Assembly: GCA_947683425.1 (NCBI GenBank)
Contig: CANTUQ010000050.1
Span: 13,384,501-13,448,500, forward strand
Length of the DNA: 64,000 nucleotides
Source of the DNA: Excoecaria cochinchinensis
Taxonomy: Eukaryota > Streptophyta > Magnoliopsida > Malpighiales > Euphorbiaceae
Direction of reading: 5' to 3'
This document shows positions 61,224 to 64,000 of the stretch, one piece after another; within the stretch, counting starts at the first letter, position 1, and every line of letters starts with the position of its first letter. A model generated the notes under the pieces. That model was not told where the DNA came from and did not search any database. It was given only the letters and a program-made list of their open reading frames with translations. The position numbers and the translations under genes were made by a program.

Positions 61224-62548
61224 TAGGGGTGTGCAAAACCCGACCCGAATAACCCGATTAACCCGACCCGAAATAATTATTCGGGTAGGGTTATTCGGAT
61301 AGTTAGGGTCGGGTCGGGTCGGATGTTAGGATTTTGTAGATTTCGGGTTCGGGTCGGGTTAAATTCACCATAACCCGAACCTGACCGAAAAAATATATAT
61401 ACCATTATTTTTTTTTTATTTTTTAGTCTCACTCTCATCCACACACTCTCTCTCTCTCTCTCTCTCTCCCCCCTTTCTTTTCTTCGATCTGCCCCTTACC
61501 CTCCTTCTTCTTCTTCTTTTCTTCTTCAGATCTGGAATTTCCTCTTCTCCTCTCACTCTCTCTTCTTCTTCTTCTTATCCAATCTGCCTATCCTCTCTTC
61601 TCTCTTCTCCTTCTGCTTCGATTTGTCTCTCTTCCCTTTCTTTTTCTTCTTCGATTTGCCTCTCCTCTCACTCTCTCATTCTTCTGCAATCTTGCTTCTC
61701 TTCTTCTTCTTTTTCGTTGAGATTAAAATATGTTGTTTTGATTTGATTTTTGTTTGTTTTTTTGACTGAAAATATAGATTTAATTTGTTTTAAATTTGGT
61801 CCATTTGATTTTTTTTGGTTGAGATATATGTGTTTTTTTTGTATAAATTTGATTTATTTTTTTTTGTTGGATCTTCTGCGTTTGAAGGTTAAAGAAATGG
61901 TTAAACTAGTCCGACCTTGTTTTATGTGTGCTTGTGAGAGCAAGTAGAGGGATACATACAAAATATATATATATATATATATATATAATAAATTAAAGTC
62001 TTATTTCCGGGAAACTGCGAATATATATTGTAATATTAATTGGGGATTATAAAGAAATTGGAAAATGGGTACATGCCTTTTCTTAGTCTTCGACTTTTCT
62101 TCAATCATATTTTTTTTGGTTGAGATATATTTCATTTTTTTGTTGGATTTTCTGGGTTTTTTTGTTGGATCTTTGCATAAATCTGCTGAAAATAATAATA
62201 TCTTTTTGAAGGTTGATTTTCTTGAATGTTTGAAGGTTGATTTTTTGGGTTTTGAAGGTTGATTTTCTAGGTGGGTTTGAACGTTTGATTTTCTGGGTTT
62301 CAAGTTTGATTTTCTGGATTTGTTTGAAGGATGATTTCCTGGGTTTGAAGGTTAATTTTAGTTTTTCAGGTTTCAATTTCGGTTGATTCGGGTAGTTCGG
62401 TTCGGGGCCCGAAAAATATCGGGTAGTTCGGTTCGGGACCCTTATATAGGTTAGGGTCGGTTCGGGGGATGATTTAGGCAAAAATTCGGGTTTCAGGTTA
62501 ATCGGGTTCGGTTCGGGTTGACCCGAACCCGACCGATGCACACCCCTA
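61224..62548. mobile_element. hAT-type non-autonomous element, 1.3 kb
   Basis: Terminal inverted repeats TAGGGGTGTGCA / TGCACACCCCTA with the 8-bp target repeat GTAGGCGA at 61216-61223 and 62549-62556, the hAT signature. Both subterminal regions are packed with CGGGTCGGGT/ACCCGAACCC-type motifs, which bind transposase in some hAT elements. The middle holds a CT-rich stretch (61430-61700) like a 5' UTR, then two diverged copies of a segment with GGTTGAGATATAT and TTGTTGGATCTT. No transposase. It may have captured part of a host gene leader. Confidence 0.88.
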
Positions 62549-62847
62549 GTAGGCGAAAAAAAAAATTCCCATATTGGGAAATTTAGAAAGAGGAGGGGTG
62601 TTTTATAATTATAAATATAACTCCTTAACTTTAGGTTTAATTATCCCTTATTACTTAACTAGTCAATTAGTTAAGTATATTTTTTCTGTCTTATATTATT
62701 TCACTTTTCAATTTTAGTAAAATTAATATTTTTAGTCTCTGATAACGTAGGCAATATTGGCCGAATTTCGTTAAATCTTTTGTTCTTTATTTTCTTTATT
62801 TTAGATGCGATTTTTGCTCTAATCCGATCCTTATTTTTCACAACAAG

Positions 62848-62859
62848 TAGTATCAGAGT
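62848..62859 (+). promoter_or_regulatory. Primer-binding site of the Copia relic
   Basis: Matches TGGTATCAGAGC, complementary to the 3' end of initiator Met-tRNA, at 10 of 12 positions. Confidence 0.65.
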
Positions 62860-63041
62860 CGAATTAATATGCTCTGTAGCTACAGCATATACTGATCTTC
62901 CACATCAGAAAAGATTTTTTCTTGAACACTCTTCACGTATATGATATTATTTACATATACGGTCACTGCTCATTTATACGGTTACTATTCACGTGAAATA
63001 GTGGGAGCTGATTTTGAGCAGAGAAGTTCGTAATAGAAGCA

Positions 63042-64000
63042 ATGACGGCAAAATATGAGATCGAGAAATTCAACGGAAGTAATTTCTCATTGTGAAAATT
63101 GAAGATGAAAGCTATCTTTAGAAAAGATAATTGCTTAGCGGCTATAAGTCAAAGGTCAGCTGATTTCACGGATGATAATAAGTGAAACGAGATGGATGAA
63201 AATGCTATGGCAAATCTTCATCTGGCACTAGCAGATGGGGTGTTGTCAAGCATAGAAGAGAAGAAGATAGCAAAGGAGGTCTGGGATCACCTCACTAAGT
63301 TGTACGAGGCCAAGTCACTCCACAACAAAATTTTTCTTAAAAAAAACTCTATACTCTTCGTATGGAGGAATCTACTTCGGTGACGGAGCACATCAATACT
63401 TTGAATACTCTATTTTCTCAACTCAGTTCTTTGGGTTATAAGATAGAGACAGTAGAACGTATTGAGCTTCTACTTCAAAGGTTACCAGATTCGTATGATC
63501 AACTCATCATTAACTTAACAAATAATATCCTTATGGATATTCTAGTCTTCGATGATGTTGCAGCCGTTGTTCTAGAAGAGAAAAATCGACGCAAAAATAA
63601 AGAAGACAGGCAGCCAAGTTCACAGTATGTGGAAGCCCTGACAGTTATAAGAGGGAGATCAACAGAACATAGTTCAAGTGAGAGCCACAATCATGGTAGA
63701 TCAAAATCTAGAAGTAAGAAAAATGTTAAATGCTACAACTGTGGCAAGAAGAGTCACTTGAAGAAGGATTGTTAGAGCTTAAAGAAAAGCTCTAATTCTC
63801 AAGAAAATGTGGCAAGCTGTTCCAATGGCGGAGATGCTATATGTTGTGAAGCAGTAACGACTAATGAAGGCAGAAAAAGATTTGCTAAAGTATGGCTTCT
63901 TGATTCAGGAGCTACATTTCACGTGACCCCTCAAGAGAATGGTTCCATCATTATGAACCTATCTCTGGAGGATCTGTGTACAGTTACAATGATCATGCCT
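63042..64000 (+). pseudogene. Copia gag-protease of the relic, with three Trp-to-stop changes and a frameshift
   Basis: Starts MTAKYEIEKFNGSNFSL and stops at TGA 63093-63095 where family members have Trp. A second TGA lies at 63183-63185, again at a Trp position before NEMDENAMANLHLALADG. A frameshift near 63340 leads to the frame with EHINTLNTLFSQL and the zinc knuckle CYNCGKKSHLKKDC. A TAG at 63773-63775 is again at an expected Trp. Protease phrase KVWLLDSGATFHVT follows. It encoded the nucleocapsid and protease of a Copia element and is dead here. Confidence 0.85.

Larger units (their letters stand above)
62557..64000 (+). mobile_element. Ty1/Copia element, 5' part only, decayed; runs off the window
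   Basis: A Met-tRNA primer-binding-like site TAGTATCAGAGT (62848-62859) follows LTR-like sequence that ends around 62840. Gag begins with ATG 63042 and the protease motif LLDSGATFHVT follows near 63897. The 5' LTR start is not clear; the hAT element may have landed in or next to it. Only the beginning of pol is in the window. Confidence 0.8.

Noticed and set aside
62101..62541. Minus-strand ORF rich in Lys, Pro and Asn
   Set aside because: Low-complexity reading of the hAT element interior and its CGGGT motifs; it crosses the terminal repeat.

Overview
The window looks like nuclear DNA of a eudicot. It is AT-rich, its genes have short GT-AG introns, it carries TIR-NB-LRR (TNL) resistance genes (a class essentially absent from grasses), and about 40% of it is transposable elements typical of plants. 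I cannot name the species.

The framework is a resistance-gene module repeated about three times: a TNL gene on + followed by a D-cysteine desulfhydrase (DCD2-type) gene on -. Reading left to right: a one-exon DCD2 remnant (1-1089); TNL1, intact (21046-25360); a nearly full-length DCD2 pseudogene (28563-33875); TNL2, whose LRR exon is split by a Copia element (39948-48996); a DCD2 3'-end remnant (53590-54681); and TNL3, intact (56799-61041). The three TNLs share the same five-exon structure and encode or encoded TIR, NB-ARC, LRR and C-terminal jelly-roll (C-JID) domains of about 1290 residues.

The copies differ mainly by dated insertions, because the paralogous copies often show the empty site. 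Copy A holds a 2.2-kb MULE-type element (3837-6031), an 8.1-kb Tat-like Gypsy element with an antisense ORF (6528-14641) and a 5.1-kb PIF/Harbinger element carrying transposase and Myb-like genes plus a palindromic satellite (15757-20900), which sits 145 bp upstream of the TNL1 start codon. The DCD2 pseudogene holds a Pack-MULE with a captured PPR336-like fragment (31773-32793). Copy B holds two ~670-bp hAT-type MITEs in opposite orientation (35764-36433, 36887-37557), an apparently intact Copia element with identical LTRs inside TNL2 (42746-47400) and a second palindrome-bearing MULE-type element (51851-53225). Downstream of TNL3 lie a 1.3-kb hAT-type element (61224-62548) and the 5' part of a decayed Copia element that runs off the window.

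Only TNL1, TNL3, the Copia polyprotein and possibly the PIF Myb-like gene and the Gypsy antisense ORF look able to make full-length proteins. The TNLs would act as intracellular immune receptors (TIR NADase signalling after effector perception). The DCD2 copies look non-functional. Element boundaries rest on target-site duplications and terminal repeats read directly from the sequence. Functions rest on family motifs. No database search or alignment software was used.
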